From NCBI GenBank assembly GCA_016719055.1, contig JADKAW010000044.1:124001-188000 (forward strand): a DNA stretch of 64,000 nt, in the 5' to 3' direction. Positions 17,724 through 26,912 of this stretch are shown here, in pieces. Under the pieces are notes generated by a model. It saw nothing but the letters and a program-made list of their open reading frames with translations, was not told the DNA's origin and searched no databases. The translations under genes and the position numbers were made by a program. The stretch's first letter is position 1; every line of letters starts with the position of its first letter. The DNA comes from Candidatus Rhodoferax mariagerensis. GTDB lineage: Bacteria > Pseudomonadota > Gammaproteobacteria > Burkholderiales > Burkholderiaceae_C.

Positions 17724-18569
17724 TCAGTACGAATAAAGCATCATCGCCAACGGCAAGGTTGGCAGCAGGGCGTCAATACGGTCAAGCACACCACCGTGAC
17801 CAGGCAGCAGCGCACTGCTATCCTTGACACCGGCGCTGCGTTTCACCAGGGATTCGATCAAATCGCCAACAACACTCATGGTGGCCATAAAAATAGAAGC
17901 GATCAGCAAGAAAACAATACCCCGCAGACCGACATGGGTGTACAGACTAGGCACCGTTGCGCCATTGACCGCATCTGCATAGCGCCAAACCAAAGCCATC
18001 AGCAAAACCCCCAGCATGCCGCCCCAAACGCCCTCCCAGCTTTTGCCTGGACTGATGGAGGCGGCAAGTTTGGTTTTCGAGAATTTTCCGCCCAACGCGC
18101 GGCCCGAGAAATAGGCCCCTATATCTGCCATCCAGACCAGTGCCAGCACCGACAGCAAGAAATTGGTGCCAATCAGCTTGGCCTGGGCAACCGCCAGCCA
18201 GGTCAGCCACAACGCAGCCAGCCCAAAAACCAGGCGTAGTGACCTGAAATGCAAAGACCAGGCCGCCACACCCGCCTTCAAAATCCACGCACTTGCAAGC
18301 ACCCAAAGGCCGCCAGCCACCGCCCACAAACCGGGGAACGATTGCCCCAAGCTTCCAGACCACCAGACTCCACCACAAACCAGGGCACAAACGACACCCG
18401 AAATCCGCGAACCCAGCGGTCCAAGACCATTCATGCGAGCCCACTCCCACCCTGCAGCGGCTATGAAGATCAAAGTAATCAGGTAAAACGGCGCAGGGTC
18501 GTTGTAAACCATCGCGGGAATCAACACCATGAGCAGCAACAGCGCTGTGATTACCCTCTGTTTGAGCAT
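17724..18569 (-). CDS. cdsA: Phosphatidate cytidylyltransferase
   Basis: CdsA makes CDP-diacylglycerol from phosphatidic acid and CTP in the inner membrane, the branch point for all phospholipids. The 281-residue polytopic protein ends with the signature KRSAGVKDSSALLPGHGGVLDRIDALL, and GKSWEGVWGG precedes it, both diagnostic. It lies 7 bp upstream of dxr and 6 bp downstream of uppS in one transcript. Confidence 0.96.
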   Translation of the reverse strand: MLKQRVITALLLLMVLIPAMVYNDPAPFYLITLIFIAAAGWEWARMNGLGPLGSRISGVVCALVCGGVWWSGSLGQSFPGLWAVAGGLWVLASAWILKAGVAAWSLHFRSLRLVFGLAALWLTWLAVAQAKLIGTNFLLSVLALVWMADIGAYFSGRALGGKFSKTKLAASISPGKSWEGVWGGMLGVLLMALVWRYADAVNGATVPSLYTHVGLRGIVFLLIASIFMATMSVVGDLIESLVKRSAGVKDSSALLPGHGGVLDRIDALLPTLPLAMMLYSY

Positions 18570-18575
18570 AGCGAG

Positions 18576-19298
18576 TTATTCCTTGGCAGGCGGGTTGGCA
18601 TCAACTTGCTCAGAAGTCTTGCCAAACCGCCGTTGACGCTGAGCAAATGATTCAATCGCTGCTTCAAGGGCTGATTCATCAAAATCGGGCCAAAGCAGGT
18701 CTGAGAAAAAAAACTCGGAGTACGCTGATTGCCACAATAGAAAATTGCTGATGCGCTGCTCGCCACCAGTGCGAATCACCAGATCGGGGTCAGGTACATG
18801 AGACAAGGACATGGTTTGGTTTAAATGGGCTTCTGTCACTGCCAAACCTTGCTGACACAAGCGCGCTGCCGCCTGCACGATATCCCACCGACCGCCATAG
18901 TTGAAGCAGACATTCAGCACCAGGCGCGTGTTTTGGGCCGTTGTGGCTTCAGCACTCTCGATGCCGCGCAATACTTTGGGGGCCAAACCCTGGCGATCAC
19001 CAATAAAACGCAGTTGCACGCCGTCAGCCTTGAGCTCTGCGACCTCTCGGCCAAGGGCAAATGCAAACAATTCCATCAGACCAGAAACCTCTTCGGCAGG
19101 CCGCTGCCAGTTTTCTGAAGAAAAGGCGAACACCGTCAGGACGCGAACACCGCGGGCATCACAGGCTTTGGCGCAACGCTTGAGCGAGTCAACTCCCTGC
19201 TTGTGCCCGGCAATACGCGGCAAAAACCGCTTGTTGGCCCAGCGCCCATTGCCATCCATCACAATGGCAATGTGGTGTGGCACCTGCGTCAATGTCAT
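18576..19298 (-). CDS. uppS: Undecaprenyl diphosphate synthase
   Basis: UppS is a cis-prenyltransferase that builds the C55 lipid carrier for peptidoglycan and O-antigen. The start at 19298 (MTLTQVPHHIAIVMDGNGRW) gives 240 residues, the usual length. A longer frame would overlap frr. The motifs are MDGNGRWANKR with the catalytic Asp, FAFSSENWQRP, NYGGRWDI, and PDPDLVIRTGGEQRISNFLLWQ with SEFFFSDLLWPDF. It starts 7 bp after frr ends. Confidence 0.96.
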   Translation of the reverse strand: MTLTQVPHHIAIVMDGNGRWANKRFLPRIAGHKQGVDSLKRCAKACDARGVRVLTVFAFSSENWQRPAEEVSGLMELFAFALGREVAELKADGVQLRFIGDRQGLAPKVLRGIESAEATTAQNTRLVLNVCFNYGGRWDIVQAAARLCQQGLAVTEAHLNQTMSLSHVPDPDLVIRTGGEQRISNFLLWQSAYSEFFFSDLLWPDFDESALEAAIESFAQRQRRFGKTSEQVDANPPAKE

Positions 19299-19305
19299 GG
19301 CCAGA

Positions 19306-19866
19306 TCAAACCGCCATGATGTCTTGTTCTTTGGATGCCACCAAGTGGTCAATGGCAATAACGTGCCGGTCGGTCACCTTCTGAATATCTGCCTCACAAC
19401 GCTTCTGGTCGTCTTCCGAAGCCAGTTTGTCTTTGACCAGCTTTTTGATCGCCTCATTGGCGTCGCGGCGCAGGTTACGCACCGCAATTTTGGCACCCTC
19501 ACCTTCCGAGCGCACCACCTTGGTCAATTCCTTGCGGCGCTCTTCAGACATGGGCGGCATCGGGACACGAATCAAATCACCCATCGACGAAGGGTTCAGC
19601 CCCAAGTCGCTGTCACGAATGGCTTTTTCAATCTTGGCGCCCATGCCTTTTTCCCATGGCTGGACACTGACCGTGCGTGAATCCAGCAGTGACACGTTGG
19701 CCACCTGGCCGATCGGCACCATGGAACCGTAGTAATCGACATGCACCGTGTCCAAAATGGCCGGGTTTGCGCGACCGGTGCGAATTTTTGTCAGGTTGTG
19801 CTGGAACGCGGCAATGGATTGGTCCATTTTGGCTTCAGCAGTTTTCTTGACATCAGTGATTGGCAT
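19306..19866 (-). CDS. frr: Ribosome recycling factor
   Basis: RRF splits post-termination ribosomes together with EF-G. The 186-residue length is standard. Landmarks are KTAEAKMDQSI at the N-terminus, KIRTGRANPAILD, PIGQVANVS, WEKGMGAKIEKAI, and LNPSSMGDLIRVPMPP with LTEERRKEL-like MSEERRKELTK. The ATG at 19866 has a near-perfect AAGGAG site 6 bases upstream. It sits between pyrH and uppS in the rpsB operon. Confidence 0.97.
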   Translation of the reverse strand: MPITDVKKTAEAKMDQSIAAFQHNLTKIRTGRANPAILDTVHVDYYGSMVPIGQVANVSLLDSRTVSVQPWEKGMGAKIEKAIRDSDLGLNPSSMGDLIRVPMPPMSEERRKELTKVVRSEGEGAKIAVRNLRRDANEAIKKLVKDKLASEDDQKRCEADIQKVTDRHVIAIDHLVASKEQDIMAV

Positions 19867-19921
19867 GATCTTCTCCTTGCTCCTTGTTCAATACTTGATC
19901 ACAAAAGGAATTTTGACACGC

Positions 19922-20644
19922 TCAGGCAAACACCAAAGTTCCCTCGTCCTCACCCATGACCACCCGCTTGAGCGCGCCATTCTTGAAGATCGAAAACACC
20001 TTGACAGGCAATTTTTGATCCCGACACAAGGCAAAAGCCGTGGCATCCATGATCCCGAGATTTTGCGCCATGGCATCGTCAAAGGATATTTTGCTGTAAC
20101 GAGTGGCGCTCAGGTCTTTTTTGGGGTCAGCAGTATAAACACCGTCAACCTTGGTGGCTTTGAGCACGATCTCGGCACCAATTTCAGCGCCACGAAGCGC
20201 TGCAGCGGTGTCGGTGGTAAAGAATGGGTTGCCAGTACCGGCGGCAAAAATTACAACCTTGCCCTCTTCCAGATACTGCAGGGCCTTGGGCCTGATGTAG
20301 GGCTCCACCACCTGCTCAATCGCGATTGCCGACATGACTCGGGCCGTCAAACCCGCTTTGTTCATGGTATCGCCCAGCGCTAGCGCGTTCATCACGGTAG
20401 CCAGCATGCCCATATAGTCTGCGGTCGCCCGATCCATCCCGACCGAGCCACCGGCCACACCGCGAAAGATATTGCCACCACCAATGACCACGGCCACTTC
20501 CACACCCAATTGCGTGACTTCAACGATTTCGTTGACCATGCGCACAATCGTGCCGCGGTTGATGCCAAAACTGTCGTCCCCCATCAACGCCTCACCCGAC
20601 AACTTGAGCAAAATTCGCTTGTAAGCTGGTTTAGCGTCTTGCAT
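19922..20644 (-). CDS. pyrH: Uridylate kinase
   Basis: PyrH phosphorylates UMP to UDP in pyrimidine nucleotide synthesis. The 240-residue protein shows RILLKLSGEALMGD, VVIGGGNIFRG, DYMGMLATVMNALAL, FAAGTGNPFFTTDTAAALR and ATKVDGVYTADPKKD, all standard for bacterial hexameric UMP kinase. It follows tsf with a 48-bp gap, the usual order rpsB-tsf-pyrH-frr. Confidence 0.97.
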   Translation of the reverse strand: MQDAKPAYKRILLKLSGEALMGDDSFGINRGTIVRMVNEIVEVTQLGVEVAVVIGGGNIFRGVAGGSVGMDRATADYMGMLATVMNALALGDTMNKAGLTARVMSAIAIEQVVEPYIRPKALQYLEEGKVVIFAAGTGNPFFTTDTAAALRGAEIGAEIVLKATKVDGVYTADPKKDLSATRYSKISFDDAMAQNLGIMDATAFALCRDQKLPVKVFSIFKNGALKRVVMGEDEGTLVFA

Positions 20645-20692
20645 GAAGATCTCCGCAGATGTAATGAAAGGTGGTGACTTGACTGGAATTGA

Positions 20693-21616
20693 TCAGCTCG
20701 CCTGTTGGGCCGCAGCAACCTGCGCTGCAACTTCGGCGGCAAAGTCATCCACCTTCTTCTCGATGCCTTCACCCATGACATAGAGGGTAAATGATTTCAC
20801 CGTGGTTGCCGTGGCCTTGAGCATTTGCTCGACAGTTTGTTTGTCGTTTTTAACAAATGACTGATTCAGCAGGGACACTTCCTTGAGGTATTTCTGAACG
20901 CCGCCTTCGATGCGTTTTGCAACAATTTCAGCTGACTGCACCGGCTTGCCAGCGGCGGTTGCAACAGCGGCATCTTCAGCAGCCTTGGCTGTCGCCACCG
21001 AGCGCTCACGCGCCACCAACTCTGCCGGCACCTCGTCGCTGGACAGAGAAACCGGTTTCATGGCAGCCACATGCATGGCCACATCTTTGGCAGCCACGTC
21101 ATCACCCTGGTACTCGACCACCACGCCGATACGCGTGCCGTGCAAATAAGAGGCCAGTTTGTCCCCGCCAGCGAAGCGTTTGAAACGGCGAAAGCTCATG
21201 TTTTCACCAATCTTGCCAATCAACCCCTTGCGAACATCTTCCAGCGTCGGGCCGAAGCCTTCCTGGTTGTATTCGCAGGCACCCAGCGCGGCCAAATCAG
21301 CCGGGTTGTACTTGACGATCAAGGCGGCAGCGGCATTGGCCAGCGCCAGAAAGCTGTCGTTTTTGGTAACAAAGTCAGTTTCACAGTTCACTTCAAGCAA
21401 AGCGCCCACGCCAGCGTCGAAGCTGCAGGTCACCACACCTTCAGCCGTGATGCGGCTGGCAGCCTTGCCGGCTTTACTACCCAGTTTGACGCGCAAAATT
21501 TCTTCTGCCTTGACCATGTCGCCCTCGGCTTCGGTCAAAGCCCGTTTGCATTCCATCATGGGGGCATCAGTCTTGCCACGCAGTTCAGCCACCATGCTTG
21601 CGGTAATTGCAGCCAT
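20693..21616 (-). CDS. tsf: Elongation factor Ts
   Basis: EF-Ts is the nucleotide exchange factor for EF-Tu. Start 21616 is chosen because the protein then begins MAAITASMVAELRGKTDAPM, the family N-terminus, behind a GGAG site. This gives 307 residues. Further landmarks are MMECKRALTEAEGD, NCETDFVTKND, the core domain with HVAAMKP, and VEQMLKATATTVKSFTLY near the end. A hairpin terminator (21658-21688) separates it from rpsB. Confidence 0.97.
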   Translation of the reverse strand: MAAITASMVAELRGKTDAPMMECKRALTEAEGDMVKAEEILRVKLGSKAGKAASRITAEGVVTCSFDAGVGALLEVNCETDFVTKNDSFLALANAAAALIVKYNPADLAALGACEYNQEGFGPTLEDVRKGLIGKIGENMSFRRFKRFAGGDKLASYLHGTRIGVVVEYQGDDVAAKDVAMHVAAMKPVSLSSDEVPAELVARERSVATAKAAEDAAVATAAGKPVQSAEIVAKRIEGGVQKYLKEVSLLNQSFVKNDKQTVEQMLKATATTVKSFTLYVMGEGIEKKVDDFAAEVAAQVAAAQQAS

Positions 21617-21657
21617 TTTTTTCTCCGGATTCAAATCAGTTGGTAAAGTATTTAACT

Positions 21658-21688
21658 AAAAAAAAGGGGCACCGAAGCCCCCTTTTTT
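21658..21688 (-). terminator. Intrinsic terminator/attenuator between rpsB and tsf
   Basis: On the minus strand a GC-rich stem (GGGGC pairing with GCCCC around a TTCGGT loop) is followed by eight T residues, and A-rich DNA precedes it. It lies 15 bp after the rpsB stop and about 40 bp before tsf, so it probably lets only part of transcription continue into tsf-pyrH-frr and downstream genes. Confidence 0.8.
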
Positions 21689-21703
21689 GGGGTCGCAAAC
21701 AAC

Positions 21704-22456
21704 TCAGGCGGCAGCCTCGTTCACTTCCACAAATTCATCAGCGCTCTCAGCCGCAACAGCTTTGACCACATCGTCCATGACATTGGCGCGGCCTTCAAGG
21801 ATGGCGTCAGCAATGCCACGAGCGTACAGGGTGACGGCTTTGGAGGAGTCGTCATTGCCAGGAATCACGTAGTCAATACCTTCGGGTGAGTGGTTGGTGT
21901 CCACCACGGCGATCAACGGAATGCCTAGTTTGCGCGCTTCTGCAATGGCAATCTTGTGGTAGCCCACATCGATCACAAAAATCGCGTCTGGCAACACCGC
22001 CATGTCCTGGATGCCACCAATGTCTTTTTCGAGCTTTTCCAGCTCGCGGGCGAACATGAGTTGCTCTTTCTTGCTCATCGAATCCAGGCCGGCTTCCTGC
22101 TGGATTTTCATGTCCTTCAGACGCTTGATGGAGGTCTTGACCGTCTTGAAATTGGTCAGCATGCCGCCAAGCCAACGCTGGTCGACAAATGGCACGCCGG
22201 CGCGTTGCGCCTCAACGGCCACAGTCTCGCGGGCCTGGCGTTTGGTGCCCACCATCAGCACCGTGCCGCGCTTGGACGACACTTGGCGCACAAACTTGGC
22301 GGCTTCCTGGAACATCGGCAAAGATTTTTCCAGGTTGATAATGTGGATTTTGTTGCGATGACCGAAGATGAAGGGGGCCATCTTGGGATTCCAGAAGCGG
22401 GTCTGGTGGCCAAAGTGGACGCCCGCTTCCAGCATCTCGCGCATGGTTACTGCCAT
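21704..22456 (-). CDS. rpsB: 30S ribosomal protein S2
   Basis: S2 binds the small subunit late in assembly and recruits S1. The start at 22456 (MAVTMREMLEAGVHFGHQTR) behind a GGAG site gives the standard 250 residues, although the frame stays open for 47 codons upstream. Conserved stretches include FWNPKMAPFIFG, NKIHIINLEKSLPMF, VGTKRQARE, DQRWLGGMLTNF and VDTNHSPEGIDYVIPGNDD. It is the first gene of the long minus-strand operon. The promoter must lie in the 22.46-22.74 kb gap. Confidence 0.98.
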   Translation of the reverse strand: MAVTMREMLEAGVHFGHQTRFWNPKMAPFIFGHRNKIHIINLEKSLPMFQEAAKFVRQVSSKRGTVLMVGTKRQARETVAVEAQRAGVPFVDQRWLGGMLTNFKTVKTSIKRLKDMKIQQEAGLDSMSKKEQLMFARELEKLEKDIGGIQDMAVLPDAIFVIDVGYHKIAIAEARKLGIPLIAVVDTNHSPEGIDYVIPGNDDSSKAVTLYARGIADAILEGRANVMDDVVKAVAAESADEFVEVNEAAA

Positions 22457-22743
22457 AAATTTAACTCCAAAGGTTATGTCTAAAATCCAGTTTGTTTTGT
22501 GACAGCAGCCCCAAACTTTTTGGTCACTGTTCACAACACCTTGAGAAAACCGGTTTGCGAATTTACTTTGCCAACTGTCAAATCTGACACTTTGCACAGC
22601 CTATCAAGTATAGCATTGGGTTTTTACAGGGCAGCCTGGCTGTTGCACCCATCAGGCTGCGATACCATGGGTACAGTTTCCTCACATATCGGGGATTGAA
22701 CGAAGGCAAGCGTTTGAACAGCAGAACAAGTCATTGATCAACC
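22457..22743. other. Divergent intergenic region rpsB / HDOD gene
   Basis: 287 bases that must hold the rpsB leader and promoter (minus strand) and the promoter of the HDOD gene (plus strand). A TATACT hexamer on the minus strand at 22612-22607 is the best -10 candidate for rpsB, but I see no good -35 at the right distance. No open frame here is convincing. Confidence 0.4.
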
Positions 22744-23595
22744 ATGCAAGCGATGTCTCCTGAGCTTTCTCAAAAGCTGTCAAACGCGGTTGACGGTATG
22801 CCTGCGTTTCCGAAAAGTGTTCAAAAAATTCTCGAATTGACACGGGACGTGAATTGCACCCCCAAAGACCTGGTTCAGGTCATCGAAAAAGACCCGGTTG
22901 TCACGGTCAAGATTCTCAAGGTTGTCAATTCGGCGTATTACAGCCTGCCCAAACAGATCACGTCCATCAGCCACGCGGTGGTGTATCTGGGTTTTAATAC
23001 CATCAAGAACCTGGCTTTGAGCATTGCCGCCATAGGCATGCTGTCCAAACAAAACGACGCCGGCTTTGATGTCGACCAGTATTTGCTGCACTCCTTGTCC
23101 ACTGCGGGTATTGCAAAACTACTGGCATTGCAAGTTGACGATGCCGATCCGATGGACTGTTTTATTGCCGGCTTGTTGCACGACTTTGGCAAGGTGGTGT
23201 TTGCACAGTTTTTGCCGCACGAGTTCAAACAGGCCTTGACCATTTGCCAAGACAATGCCTCCTCACTGCATGAAGCGCTGCGCCAGGTCATCGGTGCCGA
23301 CCATGCCGTCGTGGGTGCCATGTTGGTCGAGAAATGGCGCTTTGCACCGGATCTGATTGACACCATTGCCCATCAATATGACGCTGGACAGCAAAAATCT
23401 GCCCTGTTCGCCTGTGTTTACACAGCCAATCAAATCAGCAAACAGCTTGGTTTTGGCTTTGGCGGCAATCCATGTGTTTACCCGTTGCCGCCACGCATTG
23501 CAAAAATGATGGGCGGATCGCTCGAAGATGTCATTGCCTCTTGCGGTGACTTGAACGCCGCGTTCGAGGACGCCAAATTGTTTGCCCGTATCTGA
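22744..23595 (+). CDS. HDOD-domain signalling protein
   Basis: The 283-residue protein is essentially one HDOD domain, a degenerate relative of HD phosphohydrolases found in bacterial signalling. Visible features are LPAFPKSVQKIL-like MPAFPKSVQKIL, VVTVKILKVVNSAYY, ISHAVVYLGF, IKNLALSIA, AGLLHDFGKVVF and ADHAVVGAMLVEKW. It keeps an HD pair in LLHDFGK. An internal ATG three codons in (22753) is an alternative start. The MBL-fold gene follows after 10 bp, so the two are co-transcribed. The biochemical role of such proteins is generally unknown. Confidence 0.88.
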   Translation: MQAMSPELSQKLSNAVDGMPAFPKSVQKILELTRDVNCTPKDLVQVIEKDPVVTVKILKVVNSAYYSLPKQITSISHAVVYLGFNTIKNLALSIAAIGMLSKQNDAGFDVDQYLLHSLSTAGIAKLLALQVDDADPMDCFIAGLLHDFGKVVFAQFLPHEFKQALTICQDNASSLHEALRQVIGADHAVVGAMLVEKWRFAPDLIDTIAHQYDAGQQKSALFACVYTANQISKQLGFGFGGNPCVYPLPPRIAKMMGGSLEDVIASCGDLNAAFEDAKLFARI

Positions 23596-23605
23596 CAGGT
23601 CCGCC

Positions 23606-24493
23606 ATGAAAGTTAAATTTTGGGGAGTTCGTGGTTCGATTGCATCGCCCGGGCCGGCAACCGTGCGTTATGGTGGCAACACCACCTGCATAGAAATACG
23701 CACCGACAACAACGAACTCATCATTCTTGATGCTGGCACCGGTATTTTTCCGCTGTCGCAGTCACTGCTCTCGGAACTGCCGGTGACAGCCAATGTGCTG
23801 ATCACCCATTCCCATTGGGACCACATTCAGGGACTGCCGTTTTTTATTCCCAACTTCATCCCCGGCAATACGCTGCGTCTGCACGGTGCTTTTGATCCAG
23901 TTTCAGGCAAAGGCGTTGAGCAGGTCATGTCGGTACAGCTTCAGTACAGCTATTTTCCAGTGCGCGAAGCCGAAATGAAAGCGCGGATCGAGTACGTCAC
24001 CTTGATGCCCGGCGAAAGCATCCAGTTGGGCTCGGCCAAGATTACGCCTTACATGATGAACCATCCGGTGATTGATTTTGGTTATCGCATAGAAGCCAAT
24101 GGCAAGTCTGTTTTTTTTACTGGCGATCACGAACCCCCCACCAACATCTACGACCCCAAAGACTCGGAGTTTGCCGAATACCAGACCTTTGTGGACGAAA
24201 AAGCCGACTACATCACCCGAGCCATGGTCGGTGTGGACGTGCTGATTGCCGATTGCTCTTACACCAGTGCGGAATACCCTGCCAAAAAAGGCTGGGGGCA
24301 TGGCACTTTCCATTCCAGCATCCATTACGCCCGACAAGCCGGTGCCAAAGTCTTGTTTTGCACCCACCACGAACCCACGCGCAGTGACGATGCCCTGGAC
24401 GCCGCTTTTGCGCAAGTCTTGCAGGAAAGCCAGCGCCAGCCCGGTGACCCGCAGTACCGCTTGGCCAGAGAAGGTGACTGTTTCGAGTTTTAG
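23606..24493 (+). CDS. MBL-fold metallo-hydrolase
   Basis: The 295-residue protein starts MKVKFWGVRGSIASPGP and has YGGNTTC, then LITHSHWDHIQG, the HxHxDH metal-binding signature of the metallo-beta-lactamase fold, with later metal ligands around FTGDHEPP, IADCSY and CTHHEPTRSD. The N-terminus resembles PhnP/cyclic-nucleotide-phosphodiesterase-like members, but the substrate is unknown. It is the second gene of an HDOD-MBL-nnr run, with 3 bp to the next start. Confidence 0.87.
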   Translation: MKVKFWGVRGSIASPGPATVRYGGNTTCIEIRTDNNELIILDAGTGIFPLSQSLLSELPVTANVLITHSHWDHIQGLPFFIPNFIPGNTLRLHGAFDPVSGKGVEQVMSVQLQYSYFPVREAEMKARIEYVTLMPGESIQLGSAKITPYMMNHPVIDFGYRIEANGKSVFFTGDHEPPTNIYDPKDSEFAEYQTFVDEKADYITRAMVGVDVLIADCSYTSAEYPAKKGWGHGTFHSSIHYARQAGAKVLFCTHHEPTRSDDALDAAFAQVLQESQRQPGDPQYRLAREGDCFEF

Positions 24494-24496
24494 ATC

Positions 24497-25951
24497 TTGT
24501 TTCAAATCGTTGCCGGCCCTGGCCACCTGTTGCACGGTGTCTCGCTAACGCGCCAGATTGAAGTAGCCGCACAGCACCACCTGCCCTTCAATACGCTGAT
24601 GCAGCGCGCTGGGCTGGCTGCGGCCCAACTGGCGCTAGCCCTTGCCCCGCACGCCCAGCGTATCTGGATCGCCTGTGGTCCGGGCAACAATGGCGGTGAT
24701 GGTCTGGAAGCAGCGGTGCAGCTGCTGAGCCTGGGCAAGTGGCCCACTGTCACATGGCTTGGCGACTTGCAGCACATGCCTGCAGACACGGCCGCTGCGC
24801 ATCAACGCGCTTTGGCAGCTGGCGTCGACTTTGCCAACGAGCCTGACCGGAACTTTGATCTGTGTGTGGATGCGCTGCTAGGCATTGGCGCACAAGCGCG
24901 CGAGCCCACCGGTCGCATGGCCGACTGGATTCGTCGCATGAATACCAGCGCTACACCGGTCCTGTCGATCGACATTCCGAGTGGGCTTGGTGCCGACACG
25001 GGTGTTGCAGCGCAATTGCATGTCAACGCCACGCACACTTTGAGCCTGTTGACCCTCAAGCCCGGACTTTTTACCGCCCAGGGACGTGATGCCAGCGGTG
25101 TGATCTGGCTGGATGCATTGGGCACCACCCACTATCCAGCGGACTGTAAGGCCACGGCCAAACTGATAATGCAACCAGTACTTGCGGCACGACCGCACAG
25201 TGCCCACAAGGGAGTTTTTGGCGACGTGGCTGTGATCGGTGGGGCCCCCGGCATGTCGGGTGCGGCCCTGCTGGCAGCCACAGCCGCCCTTCACGCGGGT
25301 GCTGGGCGGGTCTTTGTAGGACTGCTCGGCGATCAGACCTACAAACTGGACACGTACCAGCCCGATCTGATGTTTCGGAACGTTCAAAACCTCACCGATG
25401 GCCAGATGACAGTCGTGTGTGGTTGTGGTGGTGGCACGCTGGTTCAGGCGCAACTGCCGGTGCTGTTGGCGTCTGAGTCCGCGATGGTGCTGGACGCAGA
25501 CGCCCTGAATGCCATTGCGCAAAATGACCAGTTGCAGACCATGCTGACAGCCCGCTCTGCCAGACAACTTAAAACCGTTCTGACGCCCCACCCATTGGAA
25601 GCAGCCCGCCTGCTCGGTAGCAGCACGCAGCAAGTGCAAGCTGACCGCCTGGTCGCCGCCCAAACCTTGTCGCATCGATTTTGCTGTACGGTGGTCCTCA
25701 AAGGGTCGGGCACGGTCGTCTCCTCACCAGAGCAACTGCCTGCCATCAACCCGACCGGAAACGCCCGCCTGGCCACTGCTGGCACTGGCGACGTGCTGGC
25801 GGGCATGATTGGAGCCAGGCTGGCAAGTGGTCAAACAGCTTTTGACGCCGCCTGCCACGCGGTCTATGCCCATGGCGCAATGGCCGATGCCTGGCCACAG
25901 TTTCAGCCGCTCACCGCCGGAAAATTAGCATGCTGCAGGCCCATAGGCTGA
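24497..25951 (+). CDS. nnrD: Bifunctional NAD(P)H-hydrate epimerase / dehydratase
   Basis: The 484-residue fusion repairs hydrated NAD(P)H. The N-terminal YjeF/NnrE domain epimerises the hydrate (IACGPGNNGGDGLEAA, VDALLGIGAQ, SIDIPSGLGADTG). The C-terminal NnrD domain, of ribokinase fold, dehydrates it (VIGGAPGMSGAALLAA, LTPHPLEAARLLG, VVLKGSGTVV, ATAGTGDVLAGMIGA). The frame starts with TTG at 24497, three bases after the previous stop. No ATG gives the complete N-terminal domain, so TTG is likely the real start. Confidence 0.93.
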   Translation: MFQIVAGPGHLLHGVSLTRQIEVAAQHHLPFNTLMQRAGLAAAQLALALAPHAQRIWIACGPGNNGGDGLEAAVQLLSLGKWPTVTWLGDLQHMPADTAAAHQRALAAGVDFANEPDRNFDLCVDALLGIGAQAREPTGRMADWIRRMNTSATPVLSIDIPSGLGADTGVAAQLHVNATHTLSLLTLKPGLFTAQGRDASGVIWLDALGTTHYPADCKATAKLIMQPVLAARPHSAHKGVFGDVAVIGGAPGMSGAALLAATAALHAGAGRVFVGLLGDQTYKLDTYQPDLMFRNVQNLTDGQMTVVCGCGGGTLVQAQLPVLLASESAMVLDADALNAIAQNDQLQTMLTARSARQLKTVLTPHPLEAARLLGSSTQQVQADRLVAAQTLSHRFCCTVVLKGSGTVVSSPEQLPAINPTGNARLATAGTGDVLAGMIGARLASGQTAFDAACHAVYAHGAMADAWPQFQPLTAGKLACCRPIG

Positions 25952-26002
25952 TTTTGTCGGGTAAAAAAGCCCGTCGTCAAAGCGTTCAATGCTACTAACT
26001 AT

Positions 26003-26034
26003 GTAGCTTATAAGTCAATAAGGACAAGGACTAA
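26003..26034 (+). repeat. Interspersed repeat core, copy 3 (intergenic, diverged)
   Basis: GTAGC-N21-GACTAA followed by AGCCC, between nnrD and the SirB1-type gene. The length is exact, but both ends carry one or two substitutions, so this is a diverged copy. Confidence 0.4.
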
Positions 26035-26044
26035 AGCCCAATTA

Positions 26045-26899
26045 TTAATGCAATGCCTGGCGCAGTTCGGCCACGCGCAATGTGATCGCTGAACGATCGC
26101 TCACCACACCCGCATTGGCCAGGTAGGTTTCCAGGTCTTCCAGGGCGTGACCCGCGTGACCGACTTCGGCATGCGCCAAACCACGGTCCCTGTATTCCGG
26201 CCAGACTTGTGGTAGCAGAATGATCAGACGGTCTTGCACGGCAATCAAGCGCGACCAGTCCTCTTGCGCCAGATGAATCTCTTTGAGGTTGCGCAACATA
26301 CGGGCAATGATTTCACGTGGCTGTGCCGCCTGCAAATACAGGCCTAGCGGCACTTCCTGCTCCTCCACCAGCGAGGCTGTCAGGCTGCGGTAGGGCTCCA
26401 AGCGCTCTGCCAGTTCTTCACGGCTGAGCTACTGACCGGTCAAGGGGTCAATCACCACCTGCCCTTCACTCAGATTCACCTTGACCATGAAATGTCCCGG
26501 GAACGAAATACCGCGTGCCTTCAAACCCAGACCTTGCGCCAGTTCCAGCCAGATCACCGCCAGCGATATGGGTATGGCCAGGCGAGTGCGCAGCACCACA
26601 TGAATAAAACTGTTGTCGGGGTCGGAAAAATGGTTGAAATTGCCGGAAAAGTTCAAATCACGGTAAACGAACTGATTCAACGCCCGAAGCCGCTGCAGTG
26701 GGCCAGCGTCAGCCGGCAGGCGGCGCTGCAAGCGGGCCAACAATTGGTCCATCTCGCCCAGCACCTGCCCCACGCTCAGGTCAGGGTACTCGTCCTGTGC
26801 CAGGCTGACGGCAGCCTCCAGCAAGACAAAGTCGGCATCCGTGTGCACCAGAGAGGCAAAATACTCCAGCGGGGTCGGTACGTTCAGGGATAGGTTCAT
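26045..26899 (-). pseudogene. SirB1-type transglutaminase-like/TPR protein, split by amber codon
   Basis: Two consecutive minus-strand frames are one gene. The first (26429-26899, 156 residues) carries the transglutaminase-like core: FVYRDLNFSGN, LRTRLAIPISLAVIWLELA, GLKARGISFPGHFMVKV and VIDPLTGQ. It stops at a TAG (26429-26431). Translation continues in the same frame as LSREELAERLEPYR, then a TPR-like tail to 26045. Family members read straight through here (GQSLSREEL), so one Ser-type TCG-to-TAG change explains the break. The family role is poorly known. The gene may be dead or make only the N-terminal domain, or the base may be a sequencing error. Confidence 0.75.
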
Positions 26900-26912
26900 A
26901 CATTGTCATTGT

